A stretch of 64,000 nucleotides of DNA from Streptomyces cinnabarinus (lineage in GTDB: Bacteria > Actinomycetota > Actinomycetes > Streptomycetales > Streptomycetaceae). Shown here piece after piece: positions 8,324 to 14,882 of this stretch. The translations under genes were made by a program, and so were the position numbers. The stretch spans positions 3,658,001 through 3,722,000 of the forward strand of contig NZ_CP114413.1 of assembly GCF_027270315.1 (NCBI RefSeq), written 5' to 3'. Under the pieces are notes generated by a model that was not told the origin of the DNA, searched no databases, and saw nothing but the letters and a program-made list of their open reading frames with translations. Positions within the stretch are counted from its first letter, which is position 1. Each line of letters opens with the position of its first letter.

Positions 8324-9612
8324 CCGATGGACCCGAACGCGTCATTCATCTCGGCTGCCGCGTCCTTGGAGGCTGCCGCCACCGACTTCTTGCCGCTCAC
8401 GATCTCCTGGAACATCGTCGGCAGCACCAGCGAGGAGTCGATCTGGGCCCACGCGGGAGACGCCGGGACGAACTTGGTGCCCGAGCCCAGGGTCTCCACG
8501 AACGGCTTCACGAACGGCTCCTTCGCCGCCGCCTGCTGCCGTACGTCGGAGTAGGTCGGCAGGAAGCCCATCGCGTCGAACATCGAGGCCTGCGTCTCCT
8601 TGGACGCCAGCCGCTTCATCAGGTCGACGGCGAGGGTGCGGTGCGAGGTGCTCTTCAGTACGCCGATGTTGTTGCCGCCCGCGAAGGCGGGAGCGATCTC
8701 CCCCTCCTGCACCCCGGGCAGCGGGACGACGGCGTACTTGCCCTTGACCTTCCCGGCCTCCACCGCCGCGTGGCTGAAGTCCCCGCCGATCGCCATCCCC
8801 GCCTTGCCGGCGGCGAACGCCGTCACGGTGTCGTTGCCGCCCATGCCGGCGCAGGTCGCGGCCGGGCAGTTGTCGTCGCCGAACAACGACGTGTACGCCT
8901 TGATGCCCTGCTGCGCGGCGGCGCTGTCGATGGCGGAGGCGTACGAGCCGCCCTTGCCGGTGGCCAGTTCGCCGCCGTTGGCCCAGACGAAGGGCATCGC
9001 GCCGTAGGTGTAGGCGCCGCCGACGGCGAGGCCGTACAACTCCGGCTTCTCGGCCCGTATCTCCTTCGCCGTGGAGATCAGCTCGGCCTGGGTGCCCGGG
9101 ACTTCGAGGCCGAGTTCGTCGAAGACGTCCGTGCGGTAGTACAGCGCGCGGACGCCGACGAAGTACGGGGCGCCGTAGACCTTGCCGTCCACCGTGACCG
9201 ACTGCCTGGCGGTGGGGTCGGTGTCCTTGGCCTCGGGCCAGTCGCCGAACTCCTCGGTGATGTCGAGGAGTCCGCCGTCCTTCACATAGCCCGCGGTGTC
9301 GGTGTTGCCGTACTCGATGACGTCGGGCGCGCTCTTGGGGTCGTTGAAGGCGGCCTTGATGCGCTGGGCGCGGGTCTCGACGGGGATGTACTCGACGGTG
9401 ACCTTCGTGTCCTTGTGAGCCTTCTCGAAGGCGGCGAGGACGGAGTCGACCACCTTCTCCTTGGGCTGGTTGCTGACCTCCTGGAAGAGCCAGACCCGCA
9501 GGGTGCCGGTCTTGTCGTCCTTGTCGGACGCGGAGTTGTCGGACGTCTGGGGCGCACAGGCGGCGGCCATGACAGCGAGGAGCACGGCCAGACGGGCGGC
9601 GGGGAGCTTCAT
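8320..9612 (-). CDS. ABC sugar-binding lipoprotein
   Basis: 430 aa extracellular solute-binding protein (SBP_bac_1 type). The start is the ATG at 9612 with a GGAGG site. The N-terminus has a positively charged end, a hydrophobic core, and Cys about residue 20 in VMAAAC; the lipobox is weak because the usual Leu at -3 is Ala. Family features include LRVWLFQE at the start of the mature domain, DVIEYGNTDTAGY and a C-terminal helical domain. It delivers sugar to the two permeases encoded downstream. It is the first gene of the operon, and two candidate operators lie upstream at 9631-9645 and 9707-9722. Confidence 0.92.
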   Translation of the reverse strand: MKLPAARLAVLLAVMAAACAPQTSDNSASDKDDKTGTLRVWLFQEVSNQPKEKVVDSVLAAFEKAHKDTKVTVEYIPVETRAQRIKAAFNDPKSAPDVIEYGNTDTAGYVKDGGLLDITEEFGDWPEAKDTDPTARQSVTVDGKVYGAPYFVGVRALYYRTDVFDELGLEVPGTQAELISTAKEIRAEKPELYGLAVGGAYTYGAMPFVWANGGELATGKGGSYASAIDSAAAQQGIKAYTSLFGDDNCPAATCAGMGGNDTVTAFAAGKAGMAIGGDFSHAAVEAGKVKGKYAVVPLPGVQEGEIAPAFAGGNNIGVLKSTSHRTLAVDLMKRLASKETQASMFDAMGFLPTYSDVRQQAAAKEPFVKPFVETLGSGTKFVPASPAWAQIDSSLVLPTMFQEIVSGKKSVAAASKDAAAEMNDAFGSIG

Positions 9613-9630
9613 GGAGCGATCCTCCGAGCG

Positions 9631-9645
9631 TTGCAACATATGCAA
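9631..9645. promoter_or_regulatory. TTGCA-N5-TGCAA dyad, candidate sugar-regulator operator
   Basis: A perfect inverted repeat, TTGCA ACATA TGCAA, lies 19 bases upstream of the binding-protein start codon. TTGCA half-sites are common in operators of LacI-family sugar regulators in actinomycetes. No such regulator is encoded next to the operon. The site is close enough to the start codon to lie in the leader or over the promoter. Confidence 0.45.
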
Positions 9646-9706
9646 TGACTGTTTTGCTCTGCACAACAACAAACCGGAGGCTAGGGACTACATGAACACG
9701 TCGACA

Positions 9707-9722
9707 AGAGGTCTCAACCACT
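9707..9722 (-). promoter_or_regulatory. DasR-responsive element-like site
   Basis: On the minus strand this reads AGTGGTTGAGACCTCT. It keeps the TGG(T) and GACC half-sites of the DasR operator (core TGGTCTAGACCA) with a changed centre. It lies about 95 bases upstream of an operon that ends in a hexosaminidase gene, a type of gene known to be controlled by the GlcNAc regulator DasR. Identification is by eye only. Confidence 0.4.
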
Positions 9723-9732
9723 TCGTGACACA

Positions 9733-9778
9733 CGAAGGCCCCCGGAGCGCACCAGAAAGCGCGCCCCGGGGGCCTTCG
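9733..9778 (-). terminator. Hairpin terminator after the DUF3039 gene
   Basis: The arms CGAAGGCCCCCGG and CCCCGGGGGCCTTCG form a strong GC stem. The site lies between the end of the DUF3039 gene and the upstream region of the sugar operon, as expected for a terminator of the former. There is no clear T-run, which is common in Streptomyces. Confidence 0.7.
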
Positions 9779-9801
9779 AAGACGTCAGACGACGAGCAGG
9801 A

Positions 9802-10092
9802 CTACTTCTTCTTGTCGCCGCCCTTGCCCTTGTCGTCGCCGCCGGCGCCCATGGACTCGTAGATCTCCTTGCACATGGGACACACGGGGTACTTCTTCGG
9901 ATCGCGGCCGGGCACCCAGACCTTGCCGCACAGCGCCACGACGGGGGTCCCGTCGAGGGCGCTCGCCATGATCTTATCCTTCTGGACGTAGTGGGCGAAG
10001 CGCTCGTGGTCGCCGTCGCCGTGGGACACCTGTGGCGTCGGCTCTACGAGGGTCCCCGTACCAGTCCCGCGCTCGGGCTCAAGAGTGCTCAT
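9802..10092 (-). CDS. DUF3039 family small protein
   Basis: 96 aa from the ATG at 10092. The conserved part has HERFAHYVQKDKIMASAL followed by a zinc-ribbon-like pair (VVALCGK and YPVCPMCKEIY), matching the actinobacterial DUF3039 family. The C-terminus is a low-complexity Gly/Lys/Asp tail ending in KKK. A TTG nine bases further upstream is an alternative start. It is followed by a strong hairpin. Its role is unknown; the cysteine arrangement suggests metal binding. Confidence 0.85.
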   Translation of the reverse strand: MSTLEPERGTGTGTLVEPTPQVSHGDGDHERFAHYVQKDKIMASALDGTPVVALCGKVWVPGRDPKKYPVCPMCKEIYESMGAGGDDKGKGGDKKK

Positions 10093-10122
10093 AACAACCA
10101 AGAGTACTGAAGCTCACATGCG

Positions 10123-10695
10123 TCAGTTGAGCGAAGGGTCGTCCGGATACGTGGCCACCATCGCGAGTTCGTTGCGCTGGCGGCGCAGCACCTCCCGCCA
10201 GAGTCTCTCCGGGGCCGGCGAGGAGACATCGCCCGGCTCCGACTCCACGACGTACCAGGCGCCCTCCACCAGCTCGTCCTCCAGCTGGCCGGGCCCCCAG
10301 CCCGCGTACCCCGCGAAGATCCGCAGCGAGCCGAGCGCCGAGGCGAGCAGCTCGGGCGGGGCCTCCAGATCCACCAGACCGATCGCGCCGTGCACCCGCC
10401 GCCATCCGAGCGGGGCGCTCTCGCCGCTCGCTCCGCCGGGGATGACCGCGACGCCGAGGGCGGAGTCGAGGGACACCGGGCCGCCCTGGAAGACGACCCC
10501 GGGCTCGCCCGCGAGATCGCCCCAGCCCTCCAGGATGTCGCCCACGTCCACCGGGGTCGGACGGTTGAGGACGACGCCGAGCGAGCCCTCCTCGTCGTGG
10601 TCGAGAAGGAGCACCACCGCGCGGTCGAAGTTCGGGTCCGCCAGGGCGGGCGTTGCCACGAGCAACCGCCCTGTGAGCGAGGACACCTCGGTCAT
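10123..10695 (-). CDS. YqgE/AlgH family protein
   Basis: 190 aa from the ATG at 10695 (in-frame ATGs at 10704 and 10737 are alternatives). The start LTGRLLVATPALADPNF and the segments FQGGPV and FAGYAGWGPGQLE are diagnostic of the UPF0301 (YqgE/AlgH) family. The fold is known but the biochemical role is not settled. It lies upstream of the DUF3039 gene on the same strand, 30 bases apart, and divergent from murA. Confidence 0.9.
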   Translation of the reverse strand: MTEVSSLTGRLLVATPALADPNFDRAVVLLLDHDEEGSLGVVLNRPTPVDVGDILEGWGDLAGEPGVVFQGGPVSLDSALGVAVIPGGASGESAPLGWRRVHGAIGLVDLEAPPELLASALGSLRIFAGYAGWGPGQLEDELVEGAWYVVESEPGDVSSPAPERLWREVLRRQRNELAMVATYPDDPSLN

Positions 10696-10946
10696 GCCAG
10701 ACATGATCCCGCATCTTTCCTCCGTGTGGGGAGGCAATCCCGGTAAGGGAGTGAACGCAGCTCAGCGCGGCGCCGAGCGCCCCCGGCGCACACCCGCCGC
10801 AGTGACCCCTCGTGCCCGGCGAAGAACCGTTCGTGTTGTGACACAGCTATGACGAAGCTGGGCGGTACTTGGGCTTACTGAAGGGGGGTGGACGGCGTTT
10901 ACCCTGTTTCCTCGGCCCCTGCCCATCTCATCGGAACGCGAGATAC

Positions 10947-12287
10947 ATGACCGTCAACGACGATGTCCTGCTTGTCCACGGCGGAACCCCGCTGGAGGGC
11001 GAGATCCGTGTCCGCGGTGCGAAGAACCTCGTACCGAAGGCCATGGTCGCCGCCCTGCTCGGCAGTGAGCCAAGTCGACTGCGCAACGTTCCGGACATTC
11101 GCGACGTCCGGGTCGTACGCGGACTGCTCCAGCTGCACGGTGTGACGGTCCGTCCGGGCGACGAGCCCGGCGAACTGGTCATGGACCCCTCGCACGTGGA
11201 GAGCGCGAACGTCGCTGACATCGATGCCCACGCGGGTTCGAGCCGGATCCCGATCCTGCTGTGCGGTCCGCTGCTGCACCGCATCGGGCACGCCTTCATC
11301 CCGGGTCTCGGCGGCTGTGACATCGGCGGCCGGCCCATCGACTTCCACTTCGAGGTGCTGCGGCAGTTCGGCGCGACGATCGAGAAGCGGGCTGACGGCC
11401 AGTATCTGGAGGCCCCGCAGCGGCTGCGCGGCACGAAGATCCGGCTGCCGTACCCGTCCGTCGGCGCGACCGAGCAGGTGCTGCTGACGGCGGTCCTCGC
11501 GGAGGGTGTCACCGAGCTCTCGAACGCGGCCGTGGAGCCGGAGATCGAGGACCTCATCTGCGTGCTGCAGAAGATGGGCGCCATCATCGGCGTGGACACC
11601 GACCGCACGATCCGCGTCACCGGTGTGGACAAGCTCGGCGGCTACACCCACCGCGCCCTGCCGGACCGCCTGGAGGCCGCCTCCTGGGCGTCCGCCGCGC
11701 TCGCGACCGAGGGCAACATCTACGTCCGGGGCGCCCAGCAGCGCTCGATGATGACGTTCCTGAACACCTACCGCAAGGTCGGCGGCGCCTTCGAGATCGA
11801 CGACGAGGGCATCCGCTTCTGGCACCCCGGCGGCCAGTTGAAGTCCATCGCGCTGGAGACGGACGTGCACCCCGGCTTCCAGACGGACTGGCAGCAGCCG
11901 CTGGTGGTGGCCCTCACCCAGGCCACGGGCCTGTCCATCATCCACGAGACGGTCTACGAGTCCCGCCTCGGCTTCACCTCCGCGCTGAACCAGATGGGCG
12001 CCCACATCCAGCTCTACCGCGAGTGCCTCGGCGGCTCCGACTGCCGTTTCGGCCAGCGCAACTTCCTGCACTCCGCGGTCGTCTCCGGCCCCACCAAGCT
12101 CCAGGGCGCCGACCTGGTCATCCCCGACCTCCGCGGCGGCTTCTCCTACCTCATCGCGGCCCTGGCGGCCCAGGGAACCTCCCGGGTCCACGGCATCGAC
12201 CTCATCAACCGCGGCTACGAGAACTTCATGGAGAAGCTCGTGGAACTGGGCGCGAAGGTGGAACTGCCCGGCAAGGCGCTCGGCTAG
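10947..12287 (+). CDS. murA: UDP-N-acetylglucosamine 1-carboxyvinyltransferase
   Basis: 446 aa from the ATG at 10947. It transfers enolpyruvate from PEP to UDP-GlcNAc, the first committed step of peptidoglycan synthesis, in the cytoplasm. The catalytic loop reads GLGGCDIGGRPIDFH with the active-site cysteine that fosfomycin alkylates, and RGAKN near residue 22 holds the conserved Lys-Asn pair. It stands alone, divergent from the YqgE gene and followed by a strong hairpin. An in-frame upstream start at 10869 would add residues with no counterpart in the family. Streptomyces commonly carry a second MurA elsewhere. Confidence 0.95.
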   Translation: MTVNDDVLLVHGGTPLEGEIRVRGAKNLVPKAMVAALLGSEPSRLRNVPDIRDVRVVRGLLQLHGVTVRPGDEPGELVMDPSHVESANVADIDAHAGSSRIPILLCGPLLHRIGHAFIPGLGGCDIGGRPIDFHFEVLRQFGATIEKRADGQYLEAPQRLRGTKIRLPYPSVGATEQVLLTAVLAEGVTELSNAAVEPEIEDLICVLQKMGAIIGVDTDRTIRVTGVDKLGGYTHRALPDRLEAASWASAALATEGNIYVRGAQQRSMMTFLNTYRKVGGAFEIDDEGIRFWHPGGQLKSIALETDVHPGFQTDWQQPLVVALTQATGLSIIHETVYESRLGFTSALNQMGAHIQLYRECLGGSDCRFGQRNFLHSAVVSGPTKLQGADLVIPDLRGGFSYLIAALAAQGTSRVHGIDLINRGYENFMEKLVELGAKVELPGKALG

Positions 12288-12308
12288 CCGGCACGGTCGT
12301 ACATACGG

Positions 12309-12346
12309 CGAAGGGGCGGCACCCGGATTCGGGTGCCGCCCCTTCG
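12309..12346 (+). terminator. Hairpin terminator after murA
   Basis: The 17-base arms CGAAGGGGCGGCACCCG and CGGGTGCCGCCCCTTCG form a perfect stem with a four-base loop, 21 bases after the murA stop codon. It could also work for transcripts from the convergent HU gene. Confidence 0.85.
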
Positions 12347-12450
12347 AGGTTCACTGCGTCGCCGGGTAAGGGGCGCGGGGAACTGCGCGACCAGCCACAG
12401 CGGACCGGCAGTCGCCCACGGCGCCACACCGCAACGGCGAACAGGCGCCC

Positions 12451-12732
12451 CTACTTGCCCTTGGCGGCTTCCTTCAGCTTGGAGCCCGCGGAAACCTTCA
12501 CGCTGTAGCCGGCCGGGATCTGGATCGGGTCGCCGGTCTGCGGGTTGCGGGCGGTGCGAGCGGCACGGTGGGTGCGCTCGAAGGTCAGGAAGCCGGGGAT
12601 GGTGACCTTCTCGTCGCCCTTGGCGACGATCTCGCCGACGGTCTCGGCGAACGCGGCCAGCACGGCGTCGGCGTCCTTGCGGGTCACCTCGGCGCGGTCG
12701 GCCAGCGCGGCCACCAGCTCACTGCGGTTCAT
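12451..12732 (-). CDS. hup: HU family DNA-binding protein
   Basis: 93 aa from the ATG at 12732, with GGGAG seven bases upstream. This is a typical short HU: MNRSELVAALADRAEVTRKD, then GFLTFERTHRAARTARNPQTG with the conserved RxxRxxRNPxTG DNA-binding arm. It lacks the Lys/Ala-rich tail of the long actinobacterial HU (HupS), so it is the HupA-type nucleoid protein. It is monocistronic, convergent with murA. Confidence 0.95.
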   Translation of the reverse strand: MNRSELVAALADRAEVTRKDADAVLAAFAETVGEIVAKGDEKVTIPGFLTFERTHRAARTARNPQTGDPIQIPAGYSVKVSAGSKLKEAAKGK

Positions 12733-13064
12733 GTTGTTACTCCCGTGTTCTTCTTGCTGTTGAGGCGTGCCACGCGGCGGAGCCGCATAGTGGGCACAGC
12801 GAAGCCGATGCTGCCAGGGTCCTGTGACAGTCCCCGGACCCGGGTCCGTCGTCAGACCCTCGCGCCCAGAGACGCATCCTGCCCCTACCTGCGGCGGGAA
12901 AGCCAATCCGGCACCCGTCCGAGTCGTGAGAACACCCTTGGGAGTCACACGAAAAGAGGGCCTGAGCCTGGCCGACACCATAAACGGCTGTCACAGGCCC
13001 TCGGTTCCACGACGCGCCGCTACAAGGGCTTGCCGTGGCGATCGTCACGTCCGCCGGACGCCGT
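12733..13064. other. Gene-free stretch between hup and malic enzyme
   Basis: 332 bases without a supportable gene. It holds the hup leader and promoter region and, at its right end, the probable terminator of the malic enzyme gene (12956-13002). Open frames here have no ribosome binding sites or codon bias of real genes. Nothing else was recognised. Confidence 0.6.
12956..13002 (-). terminator. Hairpin terminator after malic enzyme
   Basis: The arms GAGGGCCTG and CAGGCCCTC are complementary and separated by 29 bases that can form an inner stem. The position, about 60 bases after the malic enzyme stop codon on the minus strand, fits a terminator. Confidence 0.55.
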
Positions 13065-14498
13065 TCAGATCACGGAGTCGTTGCCCGAGCCGGCTCCGAC
13101 CGCCCTCGCGGCCTCCCGCACCGCACCCGCCACCGCGCCCGCGACCTTGTCGTTGAAGACGCTCGGGATGATGTAGTTGGGGTTCAGCTCGTCCTCGGTC
13201 ACCACATCCGCCAGGGCCTTCGCGGCCGCCAGCATCATCTCGGTGTTGACCGTGCGGGACTGCGCGTCCAGCAGACCGCGGAACACACCCGGGAAGACCA
13301 GCACGTTGTTGATCTGGTTCGGGAAGTCGGAACGGCCGGTGGCCACAACGGCCGCCGTCTGACGGGCGATTGCCGGGTCGACCTCGGGGTCGGGGTTCGC
13401 GAGCGCGAACACGATCGCGCCCTCCGCCATGGCGGCCACATCGGTGCCGTCGAGGACGTTCGGGGCCGAGACGCCGATGAAGACGTCCGCGTCGCGCACG
13501 GCCTCCTTCAGGGTGCCGGTCAGGCCCTCGGGGTTGGTGTTGTCGGCGATCCAGCGCAGCGGCGAGTCGGCCGCGGCGTCCACCAGGTCCTCGCGCCCGG
13601 CGTGCACCACGCCGTGGATGTCGGCGACGACGGCGTTCTTCACACCCGCCGCGATCAGCAGCTTCAGGATGGCCGTACCGGCCGCGCCGGCGCCGGACAT
13701 GACGACCCGGATGCCCTCGATGGACTTGCCGGCCACGCGCAGCGCGTTGGTCAGGGCGGCGAGGACGACGATCGCCGTGCCGTGCTGGTCGTCGTGGAAG
13801 ACGGGGATGTCGAGGGCCTCGCGCAGCCGGGCCTCGATCTCGAAGCAGCGGGGTGCGGAGATGTCCTCCAGGTTGATGCCCGCGAAGCCGGGGGCGATGG
13901 CCTTCACGATCTCGACGATCGCGTCGGTGTCCTGGGTGTCCAGGCAGATCGGCCAGGCGTCGATCCCGGCGAACCGCTTGAACAGGGCCGCCTTGCCCTC
14001 CATGACCGGCAGCGCGGCCTTGGGGCCGATGTTGCCGAGGCCGAGGACCGCGGAGCCGTCGGTGACGACCGCGACGGAGTTGCGCTTGATGGTGAGGCGG
14101 CGGGCGTCCTCAGGGTTCTCGGCGATGGCCATGCAGACCCGGGCCACACCCGGGGTGTAGATCATGGAGAGGTCGTCACGGTTGCGGATGGGATGCTTCG
14201 ACGCCATCTCGATCTTGCCGCCGAGGTGCATCAGGAACGTACGGTCGGAGACCTTGCCGAGGGTCACGCCCTCGATGGTCCTGAGCTGCTCGACGATCTC
14301 GTCGGCGTGGGCGGTGGACGTCGCCGCGATGGTGACGTCGATACGGAGCTTCTCGTGCCCGGACGCGGTGACGTCGAGGCCGGTCACCGAGCCTCCGTGG
14401 GACTCGACGGCCGTGGTGAGCTGGGAGACCGCCGTTCCGCTCGCGGGCACCTCCAGCCGGACCGTCATCGAGTAGGAGACGCTGGGCGCCGTTGCCAT
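13065..14498 (-). CDS. NAD(P)-dependent malic enzyme with N-terminal ACT domain
   Basis: 477 aa. It decarboxylates malate oxidatively to pyruvate. An ACT-like domain occupies about residues 1-90 (VRLEVPASGTAVSQLTTAVE). The malic N-domain follows with SMIYTPGVARVC and the catalytic Lys region NSVAVVTDGSAVLGLGNIG; the metal site is FHDDQHGTA and the nucleotide-binding loop VMSGAGAAG. The short length with N-terminal ACT matches the actinobacterial malate oxidoreductase (SCO2951 type). It is monocistronic, with a long upstream region carrying AT-richer promoter sequence. Confidence 0.93.
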   Translation of the reverse strand: MATAPSVSYSMTVRLEVPASGTAVSQLTTAVESHGGSVTGLDVTASGHEKLRIDVTIAATSTAHADEIVEQLRTIEGVTLGKVSDRTFLMHLGGKIEMASKHPIRNRDDLSMIYTPGVARVCMAIAENPEDARRLTIKRNSVAVVTDGSAVLGLGNIGPKAALPVMEGKAALFKRFAGIDAWPICLDTQDTDAIVEIVKAIAPGFAGINLEDISAPRCFEIEARLREALDIPVFHDDQHGTAIVVLAALTNALRVAGKSIEGIRVVMSGAGAAGTAILKLLIAAGVKNAVVADIHGVVHAGREDLVDAAADSPLRWIADNTNPEGLTGTLKEAVRDADVFIGVSAPNVLDGTDVAAMAEGAIVFALANPDPEVDPAIARQTAAVVATGRSDFPNQINNVLVFPGVFRGLLDAQSRTVNTEMMLAAAKALADVVTEDELNPNYIIPSVFNDKVAGAVAGAVREAARAVGAGSGNDSVI

Positions 14499-14675
14499 GG
14501 CCGACTTCCTCTGCTTTCACCGTGTCGCGAAGTTGTGCCGTCCGATCGTCGCACCTACCGCTGAGTACGTGGTAGCCGCCTTGGATTGCGCTCTTTTTGT
14601 TCACGACCGAACGACGACCCAACAGCAATTTTGGAAAACGACTTCCACCATACGAGAAGTGATCAGGCAACGGAA

Positions 14676-14708
14676 GAGGCCCACGTCACACTTGGTGACG
14701 TGGGCCTC
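14676..14708 (-). terminator. 14-bp hairpin terminator
   Basis: The arms GAGGCCCACGTCAC and GTGACGTGGGCCTC are perfectly complementary around a five-base loop. It lies downstream of the helicase gene on the minus strand and upstream of the malic enzyme promoter region. Confidence 0.8.
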
Positions 14709-14811
14709 TCGGACGCTGAAGTGACACCGACCCGCCATGCTCGCCTCGCGGCAAGTGGTCGCTCGTAGCGACGAAGGTTGGGCCCGGGGGCTTGGATCGG
14801 GCCGGTGTCAC
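14676..14811 (-). ncRNA. Structured RNA candidate downstream of the helicase gene
   Basis: Read on the minus strand, GTGACACCGGCCCG (14811-14798) pairs with CGGGTCGGTGTCAC (14734-14721), 13 of 14 positions, and encloses a perfect hairpin GTCGCT-ACG-AGCGAC (14772-14758) and other GC-rich helices. It ends in a 14-base perfect hairpin (14708-14676). The layout of a closed branched domain plus terminator looks like a small RNA or a processed 3' UTR. I recall an S. coelicolor sRNA reported next to the SCO2952 helicase gene but cannot confirm it is this one. Confidence 0.4.
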
Positions 14812-14882
14812 ACCCAGGCTAACAAACCGATCCCGTAAGCCCATTCCCGTCCCGGCGGTCCGTCCCGGAGAAGATCCGGCCG

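Larger units (their letters stand above)
14499..14882. other. Gene-free stretch between malic enzyme and helicase
   Basis: 384 bases without a supportable gene. The half next to the malic enzyme is unusually AT-rich for this genome and should hold its promoter. The other half is full of inverted repeats (see the ncRNA candidate at 14676-14811). Confidence 0.6.
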
